In this document: positions 10,241-21,014 of the stretch, piece after piece
Layout of the letters: each line of letters opens with the position of its first letter
How positions within the stretch are numbered: the stretch's first letter is position 1
DNA from: Beverwykella pulmonaria
Lineage: Eukaryota > Ascomycota > Dothideomycetes > Pleosporales > Melanommataceae
DNA: 64,000 nucleotides
Reading direction: 5' to 3'
Assembly (NCBI GenBank): GCA_001599595.1
Contig: BCHH01000006.1
Coordinates: 927,197 to 991,196 of the forward strand
The notes under the pieces: generated by a model
Told to the model about the DNA's origin: nothing
The model's input: the letters and a program-made list of their open reading frames with translations, nothing else
The model's database searches: none
Made by a program: the position numbers and the translations under genes

Positions 10241-12236
10241 ATGGCGGACAAGGACCAGGACTTGGAAAAGGGCGCGTCGCGGATGTCGACCCCGCCGTAC
10301 GAGTATGGCGATACCGAAGAGACACGAACGGGGAACCACTGGTCGAGATTCGTGGATAGCTTCAAGCGCAACCCCAATGCGCGGATGGTTACTGAAGCGC
10401 TGGATGCCGAGGGAAAACCGCTGCCTGATCAGCCGCCTGCTGAGCCCGCGCTCAGTATGAAGTTGAAGGATAGGCATCTGCAGATGATTGCCATTGGAGG
10501 ATCTATCGGTATGATCTTAATCCCTCCTGGTGCGAGACGGGTGTCCAAAATACGGGATGCTAACGAGGGATGTTTTGTCAGGCACTGGTCTCTTCGTCGG
10601 TTCAGGATCCGCGCTCCAGGCGGGCGGGCCTGCGTCTCTCATCATTGCTTACGGTCTCATCGGGGTAATGTTGTACTGTACAGTGCATGCTCTTGGAGAA
10701 TTGGCGGTTGCATTCCCCGTTGCTGGGTCTTTTGCTGTATATGCCAGTCGATTCCTGGATCCAGCTTGGGGATTTGCTATGGCTTGGAAGTATGTCCAAG
10801 GGATCTACTTGATGAGCTCTGCAACCAGATACTGACTCTTCACAGCTACGCTCTCTCCTGGCTAGTCACTCTCCCCCTCGAAATTGTCGCAGCATCAATC
10901 ACTATGTCCTTCTGGCAAGGCGCAGCCAACGTCAATCCCGCAGCTTGGGTCACCATCTTCTTGCTCCTGATCATCTCCATTAATTTGTTCGGTGTCAAGG
11001 GATACGGAGAGGCCGAGTTCGTCTTCTCCATTATCAAGGTTATTGCCGTCATCGGGTTTATTATCCTCGGTATCATCATTGACACGGGAGGTGTTCCTGG
11101 GCAGCCGTACATGGGAGCTAAGTACTGGTATGTTCGGTGCAGATCGGTGAAGGGGGTGAGAACTGACATAGTGAAGGTACAATCCTGGGGCTTTCCACAA
11201 CGGATTTAAGGGGCTCTGCTCCGTGTTCGTTACCGCGGCTTTCTCGTTTGCTGGAACAGAACTTGTGGGTTTGTGCGCGGCTGAGACGGAAAACCCAAGG
11301 AAGTCGCTTCCTACGGCTGTCAAGCAGGTGTTCTGGCGGATTACTTTGGTATGCTGTATTCCCTAATCACGTTATTACCCGCTGTTGATCGTGTACTGAC
11401 GTTTACAGTTTTACATGATTTCTTTGACGATTGTGGGCTGTCTAGTCCCGTACACCGACCCTGGCTTGATCGGCTCATCTTCGAGTGATGCCAACGCTTC
11501 TCCCTTCGTCATCGCTGTCCGCAACGCCGGCATCTCCGTCGTACCCTCCATCATGAACGTCGTGATCCTAATCGCCGTCCTTTCTGTCGGCAACTCGTCC
11601 ATCTACGGCTCCTCTCGTACCATTGCCGCGCTCGCAGACCGCGGGCAAGCCCCAAAATGGCTCGGCTACATCGACCGCTCCGGCCGTCCCCTCGCCGCCA
11701 TCATCTTCTCCTCCGCCTTCGGCTTCATCTCGTACATTGTTGCCGCGGGCGACGATGCGCGCTCCAAAGCTTTTACCTGGATGCTGGCCATCTCTGGACT
11801 CGCCGCCATCTTCAACTGGACGTCCATTTGCCTGTGTCACATCCGCTTCCGACAAGCGTTCCGCGCACAGGGCCACACTCTGGACGAGCTGGCCTTCAAG
11901 TCCCAAGCAACCGTCTACGGCTCCTACGTCGGCGCTATCTTCAACATCCTCATCTTGATCGCACAATTCTGGACTGGTTTTGCACCCGTAGGATACGGAG
12001 AAATGACCGCCGGGCAAAGAGTAGAGACGTTTTTCGAGGCGTATCTTGCGTTTCCTATCGTCGCGCTATTTTATATCGTGTATAAGATTGTGTATAAGAC
12101 CAAGTTTAAGAGACTGCACGACATTGATGTTACGTCTGGGAAGAGGGAGTTGAATCTTGCGGCGCTGTTGGCGGAGGAGAGGGCTGAGCAGGCAAAATGG
12201 CCCATGTGGAAGAAGGTTTATAAAACAGTTTGTTAG
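10241..12236 (+). CDS. Amino-acid permease (yeast AAT / APC family)
   Basis: Five exons (10241-10508, 10582-10789, 10846-11127, 11177-11348, 11409-12236) encode 585 residues with about 12 membrane helices. After a hydrophilic N-terminus, the family block GGSIGTGLFVGSG spans the first intron. It is followed by ALGELAVAFPVAGSF, the WNYALSW segment at the second junction, the FSFAGTELVGLCAAE block and GNSSIYGSSRTIAALADRGQAP. These are the usual landmarks of fungal Gap1/Dip5/Agp-type proton-coupled amino-acid transporters of the plasma membrane. The C-terminal tail lacks an obvious extra domain. Length and intron phases fit the family. Which amino acids it carries cannot be told from sequence. 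GATA motifs upstream suggest nitrogen-source control. Confidence 0.93.
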
Positions 12237-12621
12237 CGAGGGGATAGAGGAAAGGGGGGCTTGGTGCCGATTTCGCGATTGTAGTTATGACTATTTGTGA
12301 GACGACGCATTTCTGTATCTGCTATTACTGGAGCTTGTATCATAGCTTCTTATTCGTTCTCGTGACTTCGTTCCTGCGAGTGAAATACGCTAGACCTATT
12401 TTGGGTTAGCAGGAAATTCCTCGTAAGGCTGCTTCTCTTCACGCTTCCTCCCAACGTTCTTCAACTCACTAGCATGACAAAGCTTCGATGCGCGACACCG
12501 ATCATGAGGCACGTATGTGATGACGGGTCTCGCATCGGATACACTATCGAGATGTTCCGTCCCGACGCACTGAAGTATAACAGCCAGTATTAACACCTGC
12601 TTCGCAACGGCATCCTATCAT
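12237..12621. other. Convergent 3' intergenic region
   Basis: This lies between the ends of the permease (plus) and dehydrogenase (minus) genes. It holds only short open frames; I see nothing else in it. Confidence 0.5.
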
Positions 12622-13980
12622 TCAGGTATACAGTTTCAACAACGACGCCAGCCCTGGATCCTTCTCCGTTTGCAACAAGAGAGTCAATGCCGAGCTTCCC
12701 AGATATACCGGACACTTGATCGCTTGCGCCTCATCAACAGCCTTCTTCAGCTTCTCTAAGCGGTTCCCAACGAGCCTCGCATCTGCCTCCTCTCCACTCT
12801 TACCCTCCAGAACAGAAATCATCTTTGTGCCGAACTCCTTGAACATGGTGCTTCCGCCAGCCGCCTCCACGGCCAATTCGTACAGCTGCGGTAGTGGTAG
12901 TCCGACATGTTTCGCGAAGGCGATGCTCTCTGCTGCGGCGACTAGATGGATACCTGCGAGCAGACTAACAACGAGATCGAGCTTGGCCTCCTTCTCTTCT
13001 GCCGAAAGGTTCTTTTGGATGCTGGAGACGGGTTCTGAGGTCCATAGACGCACCAGACTGGCGTCGTCGTCTGTGCTCCAGCCTCGGTCGAATCCAGAGA
13101 AGTATACTTGCTCGGCGACAGTGCAGAGGGGCGCTGGGAAGTTGAGGAGGCGGGCTGTGGATGTTATTATACCCTAATATCGTCAGCACGTCTTCGAATG
13201 GAAAAAGAGAAAGGACCGAGAACGTACCGTATCCTTCACAATGATCCCCACAGCACTAGCCCCCGGGAAGTAGTCCTCGCTCAACGTCCTCACACTTCGG
13301 TTCTCAAACATCCAACTCCACGCCTCACTCGCAATTACCTTCTCTCTCACCTCCTTCCCGTTCAATCCCAACCTCGCAGCAAAGCCGAAGCCCTCGCTAA
13401 CAGCTAAAATCTGGATTGCCGCTAGCACTTGATGCACCATCTTCATGTTGCTCCCGGCTCCCACTCCGCCATCCACGATGAACAGCTTCGACGGCGCAGA
13501 GAGCTCCTCCAAAAGCGCCTTGCCCTTCTCAATGGCCGCCGACGCAGCCCCAGCCATAATTGACAGCGTCCCATCCGCGGCCCTAATCGTCCCGCCTGAT
13601 ACTGGGCTATCGATGAAAAATATATCGCCTCTCCCTACACTCTCCAACTCTTTCCCTACACTTTTTGCATACGCGCTCGGCACCGTCGAGCAAAGCAGTA
13701 GCGTCGCGCCCTGCGGCAGCGCTTTCACAATGCCATCGTCTCCGAACAATGCGGTCTGGGCTTGCTGCGCCGTGGCGACCATGCAGATGTAGAACAGCTT
13801 GTCCTTTGCAGATTCGGATAATGAAGTGGACGGGATGCCACCCGCGGCTTTGAATTTCTCGAGCGTGGGAGCCCACACGTCGAAGCCAGTTACCGAGTAT
13901 CCAGATTTTATGAGGTGCGTGGCCATGCCGAAGCCCATAGCTCCAAGGCCGCAGAAGCCAATTTCGGGCTTGGAGCTCAT
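12622..13980 (-). CDS. NAD(P)-dependent beta-hydroxyacid dehydrogenase (3-hydroxyisobutyrate / L-threonate dehydrogenase-like)
   Basis: Two exons (13980-13228 and 13173-12622; intron 13174-13227) encode 434 residues. The Rossmann motif GLGAMG (residues 11-16) follows a beta strand at the N-terminus. The substrate-binding block DSPVSGG is at 124-130, and the catalytic Lys is K180 in GGVGAGSNMKMVHQ. The all-alpha C-terminal domain contains VKDTGIITSTA, formed across the splice junction, and a second KHVGLPLPQLYELA-like helix. The protein is longer than the usual 290-300 residues of simple 3-HIBADH enzymes because the C-terminal region is extended, as in dehydrogenase modules of the large fused acid-sugar catabolic proteins. 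It sits head-to-head with a class II aldolase gene. Oxidation of a 3-hydroxy acid such as threonate is inferred; substrate is not determined. Confidence 0.88.
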
Positions 13981-14872
13981 TCTCGAGGATGTCTATGTGA
14001 ATTGAGGGATGGGGTAAGGAAAGGAGAGTGCTAATAGTATGAGGAAGAAGATGGGAAAAGGGAAAGACGGAAGAAAGACGGAAAGAAAGAAAAGAAGAAG
14101 AGCTCAATCCATGTTCCCGGTCTTCTCGCCGCTCCCACGCCAAAGCTTGTCTGCTTCCACTCCTAGGCAACGAACGAAGGCAGGGGTCACACCACTATAA
14201 CTTTCAATATAAACAAAAGCCTCACTCGCGCCCAACAATCAGCTACGTGCCACCCAATCCGGCACAGCTGCAATATCTGATTACAGAGACCTCCTATAGC
14301 CTTGGGAGCGTCCGAAAGGGTGGATTTCTGTCTCTGTCTCTGTCTCTGTACAGATGGTAAAGGGATGGATTTTCCGTTGCCGGTAAAAGACGACTCAGAC
14401 GAGAAGTCGGCGTGAATGTCATACCCCGCACTACGCCGAAAGCGGGTGGCGGGGTAGTTTGGACCGGCAAAAGTCATACCGAAGGGAGCTCATCGCCCCT
14501 CCACATCGCGGTTCTGTCCTTGATACGATCCCAATTACCCTCGTCCTGACCTGTACTAGCTAAAATCGCGCTGAGAGGCGATAGCTTGGCCCACCGGGTG
14601 CAGAAGTGGGGGCTCTGCCATTGGCTGTTGGAACGGACAGCTTAATCTAGGAACCCGGTGACGGCGTGGCATATTGATTGATCCGTAGCAGATTTGGCAC
14701 TGTAGGGTGAGTATCTTGAGCTTGAAAGGGTTTTTCTCCTGGCGCCCGACGAACTTCCTTCCATCCATCCTCGACTCGTGTGTGCCTGCCTCGATCAGTC
14801 TTCGTACCCCACGCGCCAACTTCTTCTACCTCAACCGCGCATCTCCTCCACCTCCACACCTCATCCCTCACA
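13981..14872. promoter_or_regulatory. Divergent promoter region of dehydrogenase and aldolase genes
   Basis: This 892-bp region lies between two start codons facing away from each other. It contains a short TGTCTC tandem tract (about 14329-14349). An open minus-strand frame (14477-14187, 96 codons) has no recognisable family. Shared control of the two genes is a reasonable inference. Confidence 0.45.
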
Positions 14873-15739
14873 ATGAAGTCCTTCTCCATGGACTCGAATC
14901 GAGCCATTCCCATCCTCGACAAAGCGCAACGCGAAAACTATGGCATCCCCGCCATGTGCTGCTACAACACCGAAGGCATCCTCGCCACCGTCCGCGCCGC
15001 CGAAGCCAAAAACTCACCAGCCATGATCCTGCTCTTCCCCTGGGCTATCCACTACGCAAACTCCTGCTTAGTCCACCTCGCGGCCGAAGCCGCGAAAAAC
15101 GCCAAAGTTCCCGTAACCGTGCATCTGGACCACGCGCAGACGCCCGAGATTGTACGACAGGCAGCGGACATGGGCGGCTTTGACTCCATTATGATCGACA
15201 TGAGCCATTACGAGAAAGAAGAGAATCTGCGTCTGACAGCGGACCTAACGAATTATTGCCATGAGAGGGGGATCGCGTGTGAAGCGGAGCCAGGCCGCAT
15301 CGTCGGCGGCGAGGACGGCGTTGGCGACACAGAGGACCTCGAGTCACTCCTCACTACTCCCGAAGAGGCTCAGCGCTTCGTAGACTGCGGCATCGACTGG
15401 CTGGCTCCCTCGTTCGGAAACGTGCACGGAAATTATGGGCCGAGAGGGATCCAACTCGAGTACGAGCGTCTGCAGTCTATCATGGATAAGGTCGGGAATC
15501 AGGTGAGGTTGGTGCTACATGGGGCGGATCCTTTCGATAAGGAGATCTTTTCCAGGTGTGTTGGGCATGGGGTTTCCAAGGTGAACATTAACAAGGTGCT
15601 GAATAATCCGTGTCAGAGGGTTTGGGCCGAGTGGAGTGAGAAGAAGGCATTTACAGAAGTTATTGAACTCGCGACGAGTGAGATGCAGAAAGCCGTCGAA
15701 GGGTGCTGTGACCTTTTGGGGAGTACAGGGAAGGCGTAG
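14873..15739 (+). CDS. Class II ketose-bisphosphate (fructose/tagatose-type) aldolase
   Basis: Single exon, 288 residues, starting at the ATG at 14873; the open frame before it lacks an ATG. Zn-aldolase motifs are present: HLDHAQ at 84-89, with the catalytic Asp86 and metal ligand His87, a second metal ligand His185 in NVHG, and His216 in LHGAD. The KVNIN block (237-241) shapes the phosphate/substrate site. The common HGGSG loop is replaced by HGADP, as in a divergent aldolase subgroup. The size matches GatY/KbaY-type enzymes rather than fungal glycolytic Fba1 (about 360 residues), so a role in sugar-acid or sugar-phosphate catabolism is more likely than glycolysis. The divergent neighbour is a beta-hydroxyacid dehydrogenase, which supports this, but the true substrate is unknown. 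Confidence 0.9.
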   Translation: MKSFSMDSNRAIPILDKAQRENYGIPAMCCYNTEGILATVRAAEAKNSPAMILLFPWAIHYANSCLVHLAAEAAKNAKVPVTVHLDHAQTPEIVRQAADMGGFDSIMIDMSHYEKEENLRLTADLTNYCHERGIACEAEPGRIVGGEDGVGDTEDLESLLTTPEEAQRFVDCGIDWLAPSFGNVHGNYGPRGIQLEYERLQSIMDKVGNQVRLVLHGADPFDKEIFSRCVGHGVSKVNINKVLNNPCQRVWAEWSEKKAFTEVIELATSEMQKAVEGCCDLLGSTGKA

Positions 15740-15944
15740 AGGTAGACGGGTCGACGGATTGACTTGTTTCTGAAATCAGCGTTGATGTGTCGGTATAGTG
15801 ACGGTGACAGTGACAGTAATATGTGGGATATTGAACTTTACACGTTAAGATACCTTGTTATTGGGATATTCATGCGAGCACCAGAAGTATTCGTTATGGA
15901 ATGGTAACCGAGCTTCCTTTTTCATGCCAAGAACTAACGTCCCT

Positions 15945-17558
15945 TCATATAGGCACCTTCTCCCCAATCCCCAACCAAAATGCACATCTCTCCTCCAACG
16001 CCTCAATTCCGCCCTGAGCAACTCCCCCTGTCCTGACTACGAACTGCTTCCCCTCATCGACACCCGGCACACCCACTATACTATTATCTGTAATCTTGTG
16101 CATATTCGGATCTCCCGTCTGTACGAAACTCGCCATCGCACCGGTATACGCTTCGTAGGTAAGAGGATCTGACTGCTGAACGGCGTTGAGCGTGTTCCAG
16201 TAAATGGTATCCGAAGCATGTTTGGCGGGCGAGATGGTGTACTCCATCAACCACCCCTCACCTTTCCCTTTTGCGGCTGTCTTTGACAGCCAGTACGCGG
16301 GACACGCGAGGATGACGTCTCTGTAAAGCAGCCCAGCACGTATGCTCGTGGTGCTCCAACTAATCTCCTCCGCAGCACCTGTGGATGGATACAAAGCCTT
16401 CACCCTTTGCAAATCCTGTGATGCAAACGAGGGTAGGAATCCCGCAAGCCAGCCATCGAAGCTCGCAGCCGACGAGTTGAACCCTGCAGATCCAACTGAG
16501 CTGGAAAACCCGGGTGGCGTGAAGTTCTCGCCCTCGTGGAGATTGTAGCTCGTCACTACGGTATCAGCATTCAAGCTCCCCGTTTTGACAACCTCCGCCA
16601 GTCCCTTCGTCAGAAATTTCTCATCCAACACAGGGCCCCATGTAAACGAGCTCGTCGTATACACATGGCTATCCGCCATCTTGAGCGCCACATCCCTCAG
16701 CGTCTGCAAATCTGCAGCTTTCAAGCACTGCACTGCATCCTTCGTGCCATTGCAGCCGACCCCGGAGACGACGGCGGAGTAGATGGCTTCCGCTTCAGGG
16801 CTGTCGTACCGGTATGTCTTTGGCCAGAAAGGGGAACTTGCCATCGCTCTTTTGAACAGTGCCTTTCCTTTGTTGCCGGTAGCAATGGTCTGTGCGACCA
16901 CGCTGCCGCCACCCGCGGACTGCCCCCAGATCACGACGTTTGATGCGTCGCCGCCGAAGGCGTGGATGTGCGATTGCACCCACTTCAGCGCTGCTTGTTG
17001 GTCCAACAATCCTGGATTCAAATCCACGCCCCTACTCTCGCCAATTCTTTTCCCCGGCAAAAACCCAAACACATTCGTCCGATAATTCGAATACACAACC
17101 ACATAATCATTCATCTGACTAACGTTCAGAACAGGGAAGCCTGAAGGGGGGATATTAAAATTTGCATCCCCGCGGATGAAGCCCCCACCGTAGAACGTAA
17201 CAAGCACCGGTCTCAGCTTCTCTCCTTGGGCCCAGGGCCGCGAGTACACGCCGAGGTATAGACAATCTTCGGACCCGTTGACTGTGCGTTGCGGACACAT
17301 GTCGAAGGCGCGGTTAGAGTCATATGTGCCATTGATGGGGAGCGGCGGTTGGGGCGCGCGGAAGCGGTTGGGACCCGCGGTGGAGGCACCGAAGGGGATC
17401 CGGCGGTAGTAGGTGAGATTGTATGTTGGGGTGTAGGCACCGGCGAAGGAGCCGTAGGAGAGGGTAGTGACGGGTGTGGTGATGTTTTGGGTGGAGACGA
17501 AGCTCATAAGAACAGAAAATATGGCGAGAACAGCTATTTGAGATATAGGCGGAAACAT
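15945..17558 (-). CDS. Secreted type B carboxylesterase / lipase-like hydrolase
   Basis: Intronless, 537 residues. Residues 1-23 form a signal peptide. The alpha/beta-hydrolase landmarks are the oxyanion-hole stretch YGGGF (123-127), SEDCLYLGVY (96-105), the nucleophile Ser214 in GQSAGG, an acidic residue at HEGEN (Glu342 or Glu344) and His447 in SPAKHASD. Many N-x-S/T sequons agree with secretion. The family (cholinesterase/carboxylesterase, PF00135) hydrolyses carboxylic esters; fungal members include lipases, feruloyl esterases and detoxifying esterases. The enzyme is probably extracellular. It lies tail-to-tail with the aldolase gene, 205 bp away, so a common promoter is excluded. Confidence 0.93.
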   Translation of the reverse strand: MFPPISQIAVLAIFSVLMSFVSTQNITTPVTTLSYGSFAGAYTPTYNLTYYRRIPFGASTAGPNRFRAPQPPLPINGTYDSNRAFDMCPQRTVNGSEDCLYLGVYSRPWAQGEKLRPVLVTFYGGGFIRGDANFNIPPSGFPVLNVSQMNDYVVVYSNYRTNVFGFLPGKRIGESRGVDLNPGLLDQQAALKWVQSHIHAFGGDASNVVIWGQSAGGGSVVAQTIATGNKGKALFKRAMASSPFWPKTYRYDSPEAEAIYSAVVSGVGCNGTKDAVQCLKAADLQTLRDVALKMADSHVYTTSSFTWGPVLDEKFLTKGLAEVVKTGSLNADTVVTSYNLHEGENFTPPGFSSSVGSAGFNSSAASFDGWLAGFLPSFASQDLQRVKALYPSTGAAEEISWSTTSIRAGLLYRDVILACPAYWLSKTAAKGKGEGWLMEYTISPAKHASDTIYWNTLNAVQQSDPLTYEAYTGAMASFVQTGDPNMHKITDNSIVGVPGVDEGKQFVVRTGGVAQGGIEALEERCAFWLGIGEKVPI

Positions 17559-19932
17559 TGCGACTTGAGGTTGGGTAGTTTATATTTGTGGCGGAGAGGG
17601 TTGTGAAAGAATGGGAGACCACAATGAGAGGTTGAGAAACCAATTAAGATTGAGGACGACAACAACAAATCACTGCAGTCCAAGAGGGCCACATACTGTA
17701 ATAATGGAAGATAGTTCATGCCTACCTACCTCGGTATTGCATGCAAACAATTTTAGCCTCATTTCTCCGCAAATATATTGCTCCCATGGTCTGCTAGCTC
17801 CGGGGGAGAACAGTTGAAAATCTAGTAGCGCAATACGTCCAATGACATTCTCGGAACAATTCCCACCGAGACTTTGATGTCTTTCAAGTTCCAAAAGCAA
17901 GACATGGGCTCAGGTTTGGGTTGTGGAAGGTTGCGGGAGTTTTTCCGGCGCGGTGCATTCTAAAGCCGGAGGAGGCTAGGCTGAATGCGGAATAGATCGG
18001 ACCTCGAAATTTATGACTTGTAGGGCGTAGCCCCTTCTGCCGTAGACAGTACTCCAGCGTATTACTGTGTTCATTCTTTGGAGTCTGACTAGAGTCCTTT
18101 GGGTGGGCTGGAAGCTCGACCGAGACCAGGAATGGGATGCACTAAAGGATGGAAGGACGTCGGTGTATACCATCTTATAGTATAACTGTATGCGTCTCAA
18201 CATTGTTTGTCTGAGTGGCTTTCCAGACCATACATATCCTAGTGGATGCGGGTATGCAGTAAACAACTGGGATATTGGCTCAAAGTTGGCTGCCTAAGTA
18301 TCGAAAAGTGTAAAGTGCTCCGTTGGGACATGGCCATGCCTCAACACAACCAACATCCGCCGATATCGCCTGCGACACGACGAACGACACGCCATATAAT
18401 TCACAGCGGAGACTAGCAATCTCATTGGTGCCTATACTTCAGCATCGTCTCTTTCTCGTTGGCGGGGGGGGGGGGCTTGTATGTGGCTCCGCGTATGTCG
18501 ATACTGCAGGGAGAGCCTGTCGGCGGACGGGCAGGCGGCGACCCCAGAACCCGAGTCGTTGTCGCAACCAATTTTTGATAACCGCGAGAAGGGAGCTTGG
18601 CCAGCTCTAAATGGCGCGTCTCCTACATCTAGGGGGTAATGTCGCTGTCAAAGTTTCGGAGGGCATCAGCCTCTGACGCTGATTCCAAGTACGTCTGGTG
18701 GAGGTACAGGATGAAAAAAGAAAGAGGGGATCCATAACATGCACCCACACTAATAGCTACATACTCTGTCTGTCACGAGGATTGTTGTTAATACTACAGG
18801 GGTAGGGTGCGGATGTCTGCATCTCTACATGATAGACCAACACAACTCCTGTAATGAAGGAACTGTAGTGGGAATGTATTCAACACTGGAAGCGCATTCA
18901 AGTCCCCCTAGTCATATTGAGTAGCAACATGTTCAGAGGCGTCGTGCAGGTTATCTGCAACCCGACATCGCAGACATTGCAAAAGCTGTATAAGAGTCAC
19001 GTCTGCCCCTACGTCACCACCCGGCAGCTCTGTCAGCCAGATTCCCGCAGATCCAATGCCGAGGCCATTATGTGTGACCTTGAGCATTACTTTTGCAGCT
19101 TCATGAAAGCTTAGGCAAGCACTTAAAGGACATATTATAGCCGGTTGCTACATTGTGAACAATGAAAATGGTCAAAGATATCTCTGGGGTTGCATGTCCA
19201 TGATCCCGTCGTATCTATGTCTCATGCGATTGGCTCCTCGTGTCAAAACATTACTAGAAAAGTCAACACCGCTTGTGGAAGTGATGCCCCGTGAAAAGTG
19301 TTACAATAAACGGTGCCCCAGCCTCACAATTACCGCCGCGGCAATCTCTTTTCAGTCCTTTCCTTGCCCTCAGTTATTTTGTTAACTGCCACTCCATTTT
19401 ACTATATATAAAATGTGCAAATTCAAAGTCCTTGGCCTTCGAGTTGTCTGTGCATGTAAAACTGCCAGGGCGGAGTAGCAGGTAAGTCCGCCTTCCCCTT
19501 TCTCGGGGTACCATTTTTCTATCAATAAATGGATTCATTTCATATCTTTTTTAGCTTTTTATGGTACATTTTGGAGCTCCTTGTGTATAGTCGGGTGCTC
19601 AGATGGCGTTGTTGGCAGTTTCTTTCTGGGGTAGTGAATGAGAATTAGCATTGATTAAGGTCACTCGAAATCACCCAACATAAAAGACGAAGTTCATCAG
19701 AGGTTTATATGACACGAGCTACGCTCCAGAGTCTAACCCGAGTATATGGTCAGCAGAGAAGGTGGGGCAATGCACAACACCGGGTGTTAGGATGTTGTGA
19801 CTGCAGACAGTATGCTGAAGTAGGTGGATGTAACCGCTAAGTTCGAGAGATCAGAGAGCACATTTGGGGAGTCTAAGGCAATACTACACGCATTCTCCAT
19901 CTCTATCCCACCCTCAGCATCTTTCCTCTTCC
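17559..19932. other. Gene-poor stretch of 2.4 kb
   Basis: Open frames are all short (under about 100 codons) and none resembles a protein family. A run of 12 G residues is at 18464-18475. I see no transposon ends, tRNA or long repeat. Confidence 0.45.
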
Positions 19933-21014
19933 TCAGAACCCTTCCTCTCCCTCTGCATCCTTCCTCTCCCTCTCTACCCTTTCCTTCTGCATCTCCCGAT
20001 TCCCCTTCACACTACCCTCCAGCCCCGCAAATCGTGCTTTATCCTCACCTGGAATTTTCATTTCAAAGGTTTCCGTAATCTTCGCATATTCGAAGTACCC
20101 ACACCTTGCGATTGGTACCGTCTTCTTAACATCAATCCTCCCGTTTGTCAGAACGCTCTCGTCGATGTGGATCCCTATCACTCGCCCAATGACTACATCC
20201 ACAGCGCCCATGGGTGGATTTCCCGGCAGGCGGAGAGTGCTGTAGTGCGTACATTCGAATTTGATCGGGGAACGCTTCACCATTGGGACTGGGAGGTTCT
20301 TCCCTCTCACAACGACCGAGTTCAGCTTTGCATCCTCTTTCTCAATTCCCGCGTGCTCAAACTCATCGATGTCGGAGGAGACCTGTTCCGCAGTCGCATT
20401 CACATATTCTCGGAGCTCGTACGTAGCCAGGCTCCAGCAGAAGACGCCAGTCGCTTCGACATTCTTGACTGTGTCTTTTTGGGACGACGTGGGTGTTTGG
20501 TTTGCGGAGAACATAACGTAGGGCGGGTCGAAGGTCAGGTTGTTGAATTGGGAGTATGGAGCCAGGTTGGCGGTGCCGGTGGGGCAGAGGGTGGATATCC
20601 ATCCGATGGGGCGTGGGATTACGCAGGCCTATGGGTTTTAGCTGGGAAGTTATAGGGATTGGGAATTGAGAAGGAGATGCCGAGGGAACGTGAAACATAT
20701 TGAATGACTGTAATTGAACATGATGAGAAAGATCGAGATCTGAAAACAATGGAACGTGGCAGAGCAGTGTAGTTGCTGGCGGAAATGAAGATAGAGTATG
20801 GACAGCGGTAGATGAAGGGGTAGATATTGCATCAATACAAGACGGCACTCGTGTTTGAAAAAGTGCGGAAGGAGTTGGGACTCGAGGATCGATTCGATCG
20901 CCAGCGGCCAGATAAAAAGAGAAGTACTGGAAAGGACAGGGAAAAGGGTCGGTCACACACTTTGAACGGATCATTGGGAAGCCCATGATCTGTTTTCCCG
21001 GGTTCGTAAAACAT
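19933..21014 (-). CDS. Flavin reductase-like (FMN-binding split barrel) protein
   Basis: Exon 1 (21014-20961) encodes only 18 residues, MFYEPGKTDHGLPNDPFK. After a 332-nt intron (20960-20629, GTGTGT...ATAG), exon 2 (20628-19933) continues with ACVIPRPIGWISTL, giving 249 residues. The pairing of an EPGxTxHGLPxDPFK leader with PRPIGWIST is characteristic of fungal proteins of the flavin-reductase-like family (PF01613), which bind FMN. Other typical segments are NLAPYSQFN, FDPPYVMFSAN and VIGRVIGIHIDE. The C-terminal 40 residues are highly charged. Likely an NAD(P)H-dependent flavin reductase or flavoprotein oxygenase of the cytosol; partner enzyme unknown. The intron is long for this genome, so the small first exon is easily missed. 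Confidence 0.85.

Noticed and set aside
11568..12017. Minus-strand frame of 149 codons
   Set aside because: It is the antisense image of GC-rich permease exon 5.
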